Below are positions 8,243 to 15,851 of a DNA stretch of 18,274 nucleotides, one piece after another. The stretch is from positions 1 through 18,274 of the forward strand of contig CALGOZ010000069.1 in NCBI GenBank assembly GCA_937960785.1, in the 5' to 3' direction. The notes below the pieces were generated by a model. That model was not told the DNA's origin, did not search any database, and was given only the letters and a program-made list of their open reading frames with translations. Numbering within the stretch: the stretch's first letter is position 1; every line of letters starts with the position of its first letter. Origin of the DNA: an uncultured Pseudogracilibacillus sp. GTDB lineage: Bacteria > Bacillota > Bacilli > Bacillales > Amphibacillaceae. A program made the position numbers and the translations under genes.

Positions 8243-9708
8243 TATTCAGCACCCCCGATCGTTGGACGCTTCTTATGATGGTTCGTTGCTTGTTCGTAAG
8301 CATAAGCAACATTGTAAAGCTGCTGCTCCTCAAAATGGTTACCGATTATTTGTAATCCAAGTGGCAAGCCGTCCTCCGAAAATCCACATGGTACAGAAAT
8401 TGACGGTAAGCCTGCTAAGTTCGCTGGTGTGACTAATATATCGCTCGTCGTCATTGCAAGGGAATTTTCAACATCTTCTTCCAATTTGAAGGCTGGTGTT
8501 GCAGTCGTTGGTCCAATAATAACATCGAACTTGCTAAAGGCAGCCTGGAAATCGCGTCCAATTAGAGTACGCACCTTTTGCGCCTTTCGGAAAATTTCCT
8601 CATTAAAATCACCACTTAAAAAGGTCGTTCCTACCAATAAGCGACGTTTCACTTCATCACCAAATCCTTCTGCTCGCGAACGTTTGAACATGTCGATGAC
8701 ATCATCGAACTTTTCAGCCCGATGGCCAAAACGTACACCATCATAACGTGCTAAGCTCGAAGTCGCTTCACTAAACGCAATCGCATAGTAAGTCGCATCT
8801 GCATAATTTAAATGAGGTAAGGAAACTTCTTCCCACGTAGCTCCTAATAATTCAAGCATTTGTAACGCATTTTCTACTGATTCTTTAACTTCAGAGTCAA
8901 TTCCTTCTGATAAAAATTCTTTAGGAACAGCTATTTTTAATCCGTTAATTTCCTTCGTTAAATTTTCCACATAATTAGGAACTTCTTTATTTACACTCGT
9001 TGCATCGCGCGTATCATGTCCGGCGATTACTTCTAATACACGAGCGTTATCTTCAACTGTCCGGGTAATTGGTCCGGCTTGATCTAAAGATGGAGCCATT
9101 GCAATTAAACCGTAACGGGATACAAGGCCGTAAGTGGGCTTCATTCCGACTACACCACAAAACGATGCCGGCTGACGAATTGAACCTCCTGTATCAGAGC
9201 CGATAGAGAACATTACTTCTCCCGCAGCTACTGAGGCTGCGGATCCACCGCTTGAACCGCCTGGAACATGAGCTGTATTCCATGGATTTGTCGTCTTTTT
9301 AAACGCCGATGTCTCTGTCGTTGAACCCATCGCAAATTCGTCTAAATTAACTTTTCCGACCATTATGGCATCTTCGGAAGCTAATTTTTCTACAATGGTA
9401 GCATCGTACAACGGGTCTTCTAAGTTTTCTAACATTTTACTTGCTCCCGTTGTTCGAATACCTTTCGTTACAATATTATCTTTAATCGAACCTGGAATTG
9501 CCGCTAGTTTACCATCATAGGCATTTTTCTCATCTAACTGTTTTGCTTTTTCTTTTGCTTTTTCTGCTTCTACTGTTAAAAAAGCTTTCACTTCCTCGTC
9601 GACTTCATCAATTTGAGACAAGGAAAGATCGACGAGTTCCTGAGCGTTTATTTCACCTTTATGTAACATCGTTTCGATTTCTTTAATCGAATAATTGCTT
9701 AAAGTCAT
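8242..9708 (-). CDS. gatA: Glu-tRNA(Gln) amidotransferase subunit A
   Basis: GatA is the glutaminase subunit that releases ammonia from glutamine and channels it to GatB. It belongs to the amidase-signature family. The Ser-cisSer-Lys triad is visible: Lys76 in IPGSIKDN, the cis-Ser at about 152 in PGGSSGGSAASVAAG, and the nucleophile Ser176 in SDTGGSIRQPASFCG. Length is 488 residues, as expected (about 485 in B. subtilis). The C-terminal half carries the conserved GPTTATPAF and LPSISVPCGFSEDGLPLGLQ segments. The ATG at 9708 follows AGGAGGAAAGAAG, which overlaps the gatC stop codon, so the two genes are 11 bases apart. It overlaps gatB by one base. No missing residues or frameshifts. Confidence 0.98.
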   Translation of the reverse strand: MTLSNYSIKEIETMLHKGEINAQELVDLSLSQIDEVDEEVKAFLTVEAEKAKEKAKQLDEKNAYDGKLAAIPGSIKDNIVTKGIRTTGASKMLENLEDPLYDATIVEKLASEDAIMVGKVNLDEFAMGSTTETSAFKKTTNPWNTAHVPGGSSGGSAASVAAGEVMFSIGSDTGGSIRQPASFCGVVGMKPTYGLVSRYGLIAMAPSLDQAGPITRTVEDNARVLEVIAGHDTRDATSVNKEVPNYVENLTKEINGLKIAVPKEFLSEGIDSEVKESVENALQMLELLGATWEEVSLPHLNYADATYYAIAFSEATSSLARYDGVRFGHRAEKFDDVIDMFKRSRAEGFGDEVKRRLLVGTTFLSGDFNEEIFRKAQKVRTLIGRDFQAAFSKFDVIIGPTTATPAFKLEEDVENSLAMTTSDILVTPANLAGLPSISVPCGFSEDGLPLGLQIIGNHFEEQQLYNVAYAYEQATNHHKKRPTIGGAE

Positions 9709-9719
9709 CTTCTTTCCTC

Positions 9720-10007
9720 CTATTCTATAACCGATGGAACCTTAAAGTGATCGTCTTCGATCTCTGGTGCATTATCTAATGCTTTGTCCCGTAACTCCCA
9801 AGTTTTCGGTTCGTCCTTGCGTAGCACATCGTAAACACGATTACCATGAGTAGTTGGTTCTACATCATCCGTATTAATCTCTTGAATTTTCTTTACATAT
9901 TGAACCATTCTATTTACTTCTTTCGTATACGTTTCAAGTTCTTCATCAGTGAGAGCGAGGCGGGCGTTTTCCGCAACTTTTTCTAACATTTCTTTTGTCA
10001 TTTCCAT
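9720..10007 (-). CDS. gatC: Glu-tRNA(Gln) amidotransferase subunit C
   Basis: GatC (95 residues) is the small helical-plus-loop subunit that wraps GatA and GatB and stabilises the complex. The sequence shows the standard GatC pattern: an N-terminal three-helix part (VAENARLALTDEELETYTKE, then MVQYVKKIQEINT) and an extended C-terminal arm with DVEPTTHG, LRKDEP and the closing DHFKVPSVIE. The ATG is preceded by a near-perfect GGAGGTGA ribosome binding site. It is the first gene of gatC-gatA-gatB. A promoter candidate lies about 95 bp upstream. Confidence 0.97.
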   Translation of the reverse strand: MEMTKEMLEKVAENARLALTDEELETYTKEVNRMVQYVKKIQEINTDDVEPTTHGNRVYDVLRKDEPKTWELRDKALDNAPEIEDDHFKVPSVIE

Positions 10008-10101
10008 TTAAAGTTCACCTCCGTAAAACTAACAGTCCTTATCACTTATATTAAGATTTATTTTCATACAGTCCTTCTGATGAAAAAAGGTAAGTTAGGC
10101 C

Positions 10102-10130
10102 ATTATATAAAGTATATAACATATTGATAA
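10102..10130 (-). promoter_or_regulatory. Candidate sigma-A promoter for gatCAB
   Basis: On the minus strand TTATCA (10125-10130) and TATAAT (10102-10107) are separated by 17 bp, giving a leader of about 85 nt before gatC. A 13-bp palindrome, TTGATA-A-TATCAA (10124-10136), overlaps the -35 box and could be fortuitous or an operator. Confidence 0.5.
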
Positions 10131-10291
10131 TATCAAAAAAACAGCTACATTAGCAACTATTCGCTAATTTCATCAGAGTATGGAAAAAATTTTATTTAGT
10201 GAATTCATTCTATTAGCTATTCATGTTTTTTAAAAAATCGATGGTAAAGAGTAAGTTCCTTCATTACGTTATATACTATTTACTATCATTT

Positions 10292-10330
10292 TAAACTAAA
10301 ATACCCCTCCTAAAGGTATTTGGAAGGGGC
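10292..10330 (-). terminator. Likely intrinsic terminator upstream of gatCAB
   Basis: On the minus strand GCCCCTTCC and GGAGGGGT form a stem with one bulge around an 11-base loop, followed by TATTTTAGTTT. It lies a few bases after a reading frame that ends at 10336 and about 200 bp after the GDYXXLXY-like gene stop. An alternative, mutually exclusive stem AAATACC/GGTATTT uses the loop. Confidence 0.65.
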
Positions 10331-10335
10331 TAAAT

Positions 10336-10499
10336 TTAACTAATGTTTTTTATTTTATCACTCTTTAATTCTGACGACAGTCTTCTTAAATTTTCTTTCC
10401 ATTAAAAATCGCCTCCAGATCTGTTAACGTTGAATACTTTTTACCGTTCCTATTCCAAATCCTTTCACTTGTGATAGTAGAGGTGCGAGGGCCTACCAT
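10336..10499 (-). pseudogene. Small, apparently frame-disrupted gene of unknown function
   Basis: An ATG at 10499 opens a 37-codon frame (10386-10499) ending in the segment RIWNRNGKKYSTLTDLEAIF, then NGKKI and a stop. If reading slips back one base at the A-rich GGAAAGAAAATT just before that stop, the frame continues for 16 more codons (NLRRLSSELKSDKIKNIS) and ends at 10336, right at the terminator hairpin. The joined product would be about 53 residues with a natural protein-like composition. Inside the same stretch a separate 14-codon frame, MERKFKKTVVRIKE (10358-10402), has a strong GGAGG site nine bases upstream. No good ribosome binding site precedes the ATG at 10499. It may be a gene disrupted by a one-base indel, a programmed frameshift, or a leader-type peptide. 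I do not recognise the family. Confidence 0.35.
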
Positions 10500-10534
10500 A
10501 ATATAAAATTAGATATAGAACCAACCCTTACATA

Positions 10535-11047
10535 CTATTGGTTGATTTTTTCGACAGTGTCAACTTTAAATTGTCCCCATTTTCCACGTAATAAATGTAT
10601 GCGCACCAAATCCCCCTCTGTATACATTAAAGATTTAGAAGGCATAGCGAAGGATTCATACCCATATCGAACAACATGGTAACCGTCTGGGTGTTCATAT
10701 TGATATTTTCCGATTAATACAATATTTTCTTCTTCATTTATTTTGGGCTTTTTCAAACTTACTTCAGTCACTTTCTGTAATAATTCATCTCTTTCAACTG
10801 TCACATATACTAATTTATTATATGGTAATTCCTTTTCAATAGACCATGTTTCATCAGGTATTTGATTAATTGAATATTCGACGAAAAACTCAGCCTCTCT
10901 CTTTTCTTCCGGTAAATATACATAGTCAATCCTTGCCTTCAGAAAGAGCGATTCACTACGATGGTCAATTCGTTCAAATTGAATTGTAACGATTACAATA
11001 ACAGCAATTTGCAAAGTTAATAAAAAATAAAAGTAAATGCGTCTCAT
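10535..11047 (-). CDS. GDYXXLXY-like membrane-anchored protein
   Basis: This 170-residue protein has one N-terminal transmembrane segment (about 4-22, with YFYFLLTLQIAVIVIV) and an extracytoplasmic beta-rich domain. Its layout fits the GDYXXLXY family, short proteins encoded next to DUF2157 membrane proteins: a DYVYLPEE motif near residue 41, EYSINQIPDE near 67, and later VYVTVERDE and IGKYQYEHPDGYHVVRYGYES. The normally invariant Gly of GDY is replaced by Ile here (RIDYVYL), so the assignment relies partly on the neighbour. The ATG overlaps the stop of the DUF2157 gene (ATGA), showing translational coupling. Molecular function of the family is not established. Confidence 0.7.
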   Translation of the reverse strand: MRRIYFYFLLTLQIAVIVIVTIQFERIDHRSESLFLKARIDYVYLPEEKREAEFFVEYSINQIPDETWSIEKELPYNKLVYVTVERDELLQKVTEVSLKKPKINEEENIVLIGKYQYEHPDGYHVVRYGYESFAMPSKSLMYTEGDLVRIHLLRGKWGQFKVDTVEKINQ

Positions 11048-12252
11048 TGACTCGACCGTCCTTCCTTGCGTTTCTTTCGCTCAATCATAACGTAAAAGAA
11101 AAACAGAGCAAAACCTGTAAGCAAGAATATAATCGACTTCGTTAGCGTATCCCAATCATATTGTAAAAGAACTGTTACGATTGCTATAAAAAAACTTATA
11201 AAACCTATTCCTCTTGAACGAGTATCATCACTTTTTATACTATAAAAAACTAAATATACGGCATAAACAAATAATGTACCAATAATAAATACTTGGGCAT
11301 ACGGTATAAAGAAGATAGGAATAAACAAGATTAGCGTTATTCGTTGTTCCTTTCGTACAAAAGACAAAATAAATAAAACGACTATAAATAAAAGACTATA
11401 AAGTATAAAGAATCCTGGACGAAGTTGAACCGCTTCCATCATAAATTCATCTTGAATTACTAACGATTCATATACTTTATAAAGTAAAAGAGAGATGATT
11501 GTCACATCTACCATTCGTCTGTAAATTAGTTGTTTTGGTAAAATTAAACTTAAAGCGAACATAGATAACAAAAGTAATAAAAAGAAATAAAACTGTTCAA
11601 ATACAATAATGGAAAGTAAGAGTAGTTGCCCGGCTAAACCTAAAGAAAAAATATAATGCATTAGCCGTGTACCACGATGGAATACATAGTGAAAATACCC
11701 GATTAAATATATTAAAAATAAAATATAGTAAAAAGAGCCAATTTGAATTGAACTATAAAGCTGTCCTGCGATAGTAACGAGTAGTGCAATATTAATTAAA
11801 AATGAATGAGAAACAGCTATATAGAGGAGTAGTCCTAATAAACTCCACCATAAAAAGGGCCAAGCCGATAATAAGTTAACATTGTACATCGCAATCGTTA
11901 AAAGCATAATTGCACCAAACAATACGTATCCAACGGTTATAAAACTAATACCAATTAAAGCATTACGATCCTGTTGCTTTTTATCCTTTTGATAAAGATA
12001 AAACCCTAAGACGTAGACAAACACCATGATCATAGTCATTATTATTATTTTTGCTACATCTGGTATTTGTGCCCAATCCGACAAAACAAAAATAATGACG
12101 CTTAAACTTACGAGAATCGTTGCTAACAACACGATAATATACGAACGATCTTTCTTTTCATACATGGACATAATTTCTTCAAGCTGTTTGTCAGAAATAA
12201 CTCCTGCTTCTAGCCAATTTTCTGCTTCTTTTTTAATTCGATTGCGCTTCAT
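11044..12252 (-). CDS. DUF2157 multi-pass membrane protein
   Basis: A 402-residue integral membrane protein. The N-terminal 40 residues (RIKKEAENWLEAGVISDKQ, then LEEIMSMYEKK) are the soluble helical DUF2157 signature. About eleven to twelve hydrophobic helices follow, from residue 39 to 390, before a basic tail (ERKKRKEGRSSQ). The function of the family is unknown. The gene starts at an ATG with AAGGAGGAG just upstream and overlaps the downstream GDYXXLXY-like gene by four bases, so the two products are probably made in a fixed ratio and may form a complex; that last point is inference. A consensus TATAAT lies about 30 bp upstream. Confidence 0.85.
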   Translation of the reverse strand: MKRNRIKKEAENWLEAGVISDKQLEEIMSMYEKKDRSYIIVLLATILVSLSVIIFVLSDWAQIPDVAKIIIMTMIMVFVYVLGFYLYQKDKKQQDRNALIGISFITVGYVLFGAIMLLTIAMYNVNLLSAWPFLWWSLLGLLLYIAVSHSFLINIALLVTIAGQLYSSIQIGSFYYILFLIYLIGYFHYVFHRGTRLMHYIFSLGLAGQLLLLSIIVFEQFYFFLLLLLSMFALSLILPKQLIYRRMVDVTIISLLLYKVYESLVIQDEFMMEAVQLRPGFFILYSLLFIVVLFILSFVRKEQRITLILFIPIFFIPYAQVFIIGTLFVYAVYLVFYSIKSDDTRSRGIGFISFFIAIVTVLLQYDWDTLTKSIIFLLTGFALFFFYVMIERKKRKEGRSSQ

Positions 12253-12281
12253 TTAACTCCTCCTTATCAATTCTTATCCTT

Positions 12282-12309
12282 ATTATACTTTACTTTTTTA
12301 CTTTGTATC
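12282..12309 (-). promoter_or_regulatory. Candidate promoter for the DUF2157/GDYXXLXY pair
   Basis: A perfect TATAAT (12282-12287, minus strand) lies 16 bp downstream of a weak -35 GATACA (12304-12309). It is about 30 bp before the start codon and just after the putP terminator. Confidence 0.45.
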
Positions 12310-12339
12310 ATAGTTTTTTAAAAATTATATTAAAATTTT

Positions 12340-12384
12340 TTAAAATAAAAAGCGATATTCACCATAAATAAGTGAATACCGCTT
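12340..12384 (-). terminator. Intrinsic terminator of putP
   Basis: On the minus strand AAGCGGTATTCAC pairs with GTGAATATCGCTT over all 13 positions (one G-U), with a 9-base loop, followed by TTTATTTT. It lies about 35 bp after the putP stop. Confidence 0.9.
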
Positions 12385-12420
12385 ATTAAATGTGCAATAT
12401 ATTTTTCTTTTAATGAAGGA

Positions 12421-13920
12421 TTACTTTGCTCGTTCTTCTGCAAGAAGTCGCATTGTTTTATCGAATTCTTCTTCGATTTCAGGATTTTCTTTGTACGTTA
12501 AGTTACTGACAATGACCGTAACAATTAAGTTTAATAAGAATCCTGGAACAATTTCGTACAAGTTGCTTGACAATACTTCAACGTTACCCCAAATTAAAAC
12601 TGTTATCGCACCAACTAGCATCCCTGATAAAGCACCTATGTTCGTAATTCGCTTCCAGTATAATGTTAGTAAGATAATTGGACCGAAAGAAGCTCCAAAT
12701 CCTGCCCACGCAAAGGATACAAGCTTTAAAATTGTATCTGTCTTTGCCCAAGCAAAGCCAAGGGCTACAATTGAAACAATTAATACAGACATTCTACCTA
12801 AGAAAACGTAATGACGATCAGATGCATCAGTTTTAAATACAGCCTTGTATAAGTCCTCAATTAGAGCTGAGGATGTAACGATTAACTGCGAAGAAATGGT
12901 ACTCATAACCGCTGCTAAAATCGCTGCAAGCATAATACCAGCAATAAATGGGTGGAAAATAATTTGACCTAATTCAATAAATACTGCTTCAGGATCTGTT
13001 AATGATAAGCCTGGATTCTGCTGGAAGTAAGCTACTCCAATTAAGGCTGTACACATTGCACCAATTAAACTTAATCCCATCCAACCGATTCCAATTCTTC
13101 TAGCCTCTTTTGTTTCTTTAACGGATTTAATCGCCATAAAACGGACGATAATATGTGGTTGACCGAAATAACCAAGCCCCCACGCAATAGAAGAAATAAT
13201 TCCAGCTGCTGTTGCACCTTTAAGTAAGTTTAGGTGAGTTGGATTTACTTCTCGGATACTCGCTGCAGTTTCACCAAAGCCACCTGTTAGAAATATTCCA
13301 AATAACGGTACAAGAATAAGGGCTAAGAACATAATTAATCCTTGTAAAAAGTCTGTATAACTTACAGCTAAAAATCCACCAAATAATGTATAAGCAATAA
13401 CTACAACTGATACAATTAATACTCCTGTATGGTAGGAAAGGTTGAAAGAGCTTTCGAAAAATACTCCACCAGCAACCATTCCAGAAGATACATAAAACGT
13501 AAAGAAAATTAAAATAATGATTCCCGAAGCAATTCTTAAAATACGTGTGTTATCCTTCAAACGGTTTTCTAAATAACTTGGGATTGTAATCGAGTCGTTA
13601 GATACTTGCGTATACATACGTAAACGTGGTGCAACGAAAATCCAGTTTAAATACGCACCGATTGTAAGACCAATTGCAATCCAAGCTTCGACCATACCCG
13701 ACACGTAAATCGCACCAGGAAGTCCCATTAATAACCATCCACTCATATCCGCAGCACCTGCACTTAATGCGGTAACTGCAGGACCTAAAGAACGACCACC
13801 TAACATGTAGTCTGTTAAATCACGAGTTCTTCTAAAGGAATACCATCCAATTAACAACATTGCAACCATATAGATTACGATTGCAATTAACTGATATAAA
13901 TGTGCTGTTTCCATACTCAT
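12421..13920 (-). CDS. putP: Sodium/proline symporter (PutP/OpuE type)
   Basis: A 499-residue member of the solute:sodium symporter family with about 13 transmembrane helices. It imports proline with Na+. Diagnostic stretches include DYMLGGRSLGPAVTALSAGA followed by ADMSGWLLMGLPGAIY near residues 37-72 (helix 2, Na+ and proline site), GGFLAVSYTDFLQG (about 180), WGLGYFGQPHIIVRFMA, and AAVMSTISSQLIVTSSAL (about 335-355), which carries the Ser/Thr pair used for sodium in PutP. The ATG follows AGGAGGTAATGAGT. In B. subtilis the osmotic-stress proline transporter OpuE lies next to gatCAB, whereas here P5C dehydrogenase and a proline regulator are adjacent. A catabolic PutP is therefore more likely, but an OpuE-like role cannot be excluded. 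I see no sigma-B style promoter upstream. Confidence 0.93.
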   Translation of the reverse strand: MSMETAHLYQLIAIVIYMVAMLLIGWYSFRRTRDLTDYMLGGRSLGPAVTALSAGAADMSGWLLMGLPGAIYVSGMVEAWIAIGLTIGAYLNWIFVAPRLRMYTQVSNDSITIPSYLENRLKDNTRILRIASGIIILIFFTFYVSSGMVAGGVFFESSFNLSYHTGVLIVSVVVIAYTLFGGFLAVSYTDFLQGLIMFLALILVPLFGIFLTGGFGETAASIREVNPTHLNLLKGATAAGIISSIAWGLGYFGQPHIIVRFMAIKSVKETKEARRIGIGWMGLSLIGAMCTALIGVAYFQQNPGLSLTDPEAVFIELGQIIFHPFIAGIMLAAILAAVMSTISSQLIVTSSALIEDLYKAVFKTDASDRHYVFLGRMSVLIVSIVALGFAWAKTDTILKLVSFAWAGFGASFGPIILLTLYWKRITNIGALSGMLVGAITVLIWGNVEVLSSNLYEIVPGFLLNLIVTVIVSNLTYKENPEIEEEFDKTMRLLAEERAK

Positions 13921-14173
13921 TACCTCCTAATTTCATAAGAAAACGTTATCTTTAATACGTTTAAAAGACTTGTTACAGAGTCCTGTAACAAAAAATAAGT
14001 ATGTAATGCTTTATATATATTGATTCGGCTTATTGTATTAGCAAGTTCATACTTATTATTAGTATGAACAGACTCGTCATAATTATCATTTACTTCTCGC
14101 TACTTTTGTGAACCTTTTTTCGTTCCTTTTCCTTAAACAAATGGTAATTATGCGACAATTGGCCGGATTTTTA
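13921..14173. promoter_or_regulatory. putP upstream region with two perfect palindromes
   Basis: This region carries TGTTACAG-AGTC-CTGTAACA (13971-13990), about 50 bp before putP, and GTTCATACT-N7-AGTATGAAC (14045-14069), about 125 bp before it. A TACAAT element lies just downstream of the latter on the minus strand, so the distal palindrome would sit over the -35 area. Either could be an operator for the adjacent PucR-type regulator, or a leader hairpin. No confident -35/-10 pair was found. Confidence 0.45.
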
Positions 14174-14214
14174 ATAAAAAAAGGATTAAGCTAAGTTTTT
14201 CTAGCTTAATCCTT
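14174..14214 (-). terminator. Intrinsic terminator of pruA
   Basis: A perfect 13-bp stem, AAGGATTAAGCTA/TAGCTTAATCCTT, with an 8-base loop, is followed on the minus strand by TTTTTTATT. It lies about 30 bp after the pruA stop and separates it from putP. Confidence 0.93.
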
Positions 14215-14243
14215 TTCATAATTAAAGCTGTAGGATTAACCTA

Positions 14244-15797
14244 TTAAAACATTTCAGAAACTGTCTTAGCTTGCATATGTTGGATTAAATAGTCAGGGCC
14301 ACCGGCTTTAGAGTCAGTTCCAGACATGTTAAATCCACCAAATGGCTGATATCCGACAATTGCTCCAGTACATCCACGGTTGAAGTAGAGGTTTCCAACG
14401 TGGAAGTCTTCACGTGCACGTTCTAAGTTAATACGGTTATTCGATATGACAGCACCTGTTAAACCGTAGTCAGTATTGTTTGCAATTTCGATTAGTTCAT
14501 CGAAATCCTTCGCACTTGTCATTGCAAGAACTGGTCCGAAGATTTCCTCTTGCATGATACGTGCTTCAGGATCTACATCCGCAAAGACTGTCGGATTAAT
14601 AAACCAACCTTTAGAGTCGTCGCCATCGCCACCGACAAGCAACGTACCTTCTTCTTTTCCGATTTCAATGTAGCTTGAGATTTTATCGAACGCTGCTTGG
14701 TCGATTACAGGACCCATAAAGTTATTTTGATCTGCAGGATCACCTACAGTTAATTCTTTAGTTAATTCAACGACACGGTTCTTCACTTCTTCATAAACAT
14801 CTTCATGAATTACCGCACGTGAACAGGCAGAACATTTCTGACCTGAGAAACCGAAGGCAGATTTAACGATTGATTCTGCTGCTAACTCTAAATCGGCTTC
14901 TTTATCAACGATAATCGTATCTTTTCCGCCCATTTCTAAAATTGTACGCTTTAACCAGATTTGGCCTTTATCCTCGTGTACTTTACCAGCACGTTCAAAG
15001 ATACGTGTACCTACTTCACGGGAACCAGTGAAGCTAATAAAACGAGTACGTGGGTGATCAACTAAGTAGTCACCTACTTCACTACCTGGTCCTGGAATAA
15101 AGTTTACAACACCTGCTGGCATTCCAGCCTCTTCTAATACTTCGATAAATTTATATGCAATTACTGGTGTTGCACTTGCTGGTTTTAATAATACTGTGTT
15201 ACCAGTAACCATCGCTGCGGCCGTCGTTCCAGCCATAATTGCAAAGAGGAAGTTCCATGGCGAAATTACTACTCCTACGCCTAGTGGAATATATTTGAAT
15301 TCGTTGCGTTCAATTGGACGACTATTTACTGGTTCACCGTCTTTTAAGCGAACCATTTGACGACCATAGTATTCTAAGAAGTCAATTGCTTCTGCTGTAT
15401 CAGCGTCAGCTTCATTCCATGGCTTACCGCCCTCTTTAACTAAATGAGCACTAAATTCAAACTTACGACGACGGACAATTGCTGCAGCACGGAATAAAAT
15501 ATCTGCGCGCATTTGTGGGTCTGATTTTCTCCACCATTCGAAAGTTTCATCGGCAACTTGCATCGCTTTTTCAGCTAACTCTTGGTTTGCTTTTGATACG
15601 TGACCGATCACTTCTTCTTTATTCGCTGGGTTAACGGAGACGATTTTATCTTCTGTTGTAATACGTTCACCGTTAATAATAAGTGGGTAGTCACCACCTA
15701 AATCAGCCTCAACTTTTTTTAGCGCTTCTTCCATTTTACGGCGGTTTTCCTCAATCGAGAAGTCCGTAAATGGTTCGTGAGTATATGCTACTACCAT
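14244..15797 (-). CDS. pruA: L-glutamate gamma-semialdehyde (P5C) dehydrogenase
   Basis: This NAD-dependent aldehyde dehydrogenase oxidises glutamate semialdehyde, in equilibrium with 1-pyrroline-5-carboxylate, to glutamate. It is the second step of proline degradation and also the end of arginine catabolism. The 517 residues match the RocA/PutC group (about 515). Visible catalytic features are SPWNF with Asn182, FTGSREVG (256-263), the general-base Glu288 in ILEMGGKD, and the nucleophile Cys322 in FGFSGQKCSACSR. EEIFGPVLA and GYQPFGGFNMSGTDSKAGG follow near the C-terminus. The N-terminus (YTHEPFTDF) is typical of bacillar enzymes. The ATG has AAGGAGG eight bases upstream. It lies 54 bp after the PucR-type regulator on the same strand and is closed by a strong terminator. 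The short gap contains a palindrome but no clear promoter, so transcription may start within or before the regulator gene. Confidence 0.95.
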   Translation of the reverse strand: MVVAYTHEPFTDFSIEENRRKMEEALKKVEADLGGDYPLIINGERITTEDKIVSVNPANKEEVIGHVSKANQELAEKAMQVADETFEWWRKSDPQMRADILFRAAAIVRRRKFEFSAHLVKEGGKPWNEADADTAEAIDFLEYYGRQMVRLKDGEPVNSRPIERNEFKYIPLGVGVVISPWNFLFAIMAGTTAAAMVTGNTVLLKPASATPVIAYKFIEVLEEAGMPAGVVNFIPGPGSEVGDYLVDHPRTRFISFTGSREVGTRIFERAGKVHEDKGQIWLKRTILEMGGKDTIIVDKEADLELAAESIVKSAFGFSGQKCSACSRAVIHEDVYEEVKNRVVELTKELTVGDPADQNNFMGPVIDQAAFDKISSYIEIGKEEGTLLVGGDGDDSKGWFINPTVFADVDPEARIMQEEIFGPVLAMTSAKDFDELIEIANNTDYGLTGAVISNNRINLERAREDFHVGNLYFNRGCTGAIVGYQPFGGFNMSGTDSKAGGPDYLIQHMQAKTVSEMF

Positions 15798-15820
15798 TGA
15801 TCTTGCCTCCTTATAATATT

Positions 15821-15840
15821 TTATTGTTTTTCAACAATAA
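15821..15840. promoter_or_regulatory. Palindrome between the regulator gene and pruA
   Basis: TTATTGTT-TTTC-AACAATAA is a perfect 8-bp inverted repeat in the 54-bp gap. It could be an operator, a weak attenuator or an mRNA-processing hairpin. It lacks GC pairs and a proper T tract, so it would be a poor terminator. Confidence 0.4.
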
Positions 15841-15851
15841 TCTACTTAACT

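Larger units (their letters stand above)
10008..10534. other. Intergenic region between gatC and the GDYXXLXY-like gene
   Basis: This 527-bp stretch holds the gatCAB promoter candidate near 10102-10130, a terminator at 10292-10330, and the small disrupted reading frames at 10336-10499. AACCAA/TTGGTT arms at 10519-10543 bracket the stop of the upstream gene. The part from about 10137 to 10290 is very AT-rich and shows nothing I can identify. Confidence 0.6.

Noticed and set aside
8136..8746. Two plus-strand frames across the gatA/gatB junction
   Set aside because: They are antisense shadows of highly conserved amidotransferase genes.
12392..12811. 139-codon plus-strand open frame
   Set aside because: It lies almost entirely antisense to putP, whose coding frame is strongly supported. 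It has no ribosome binding site or family features.
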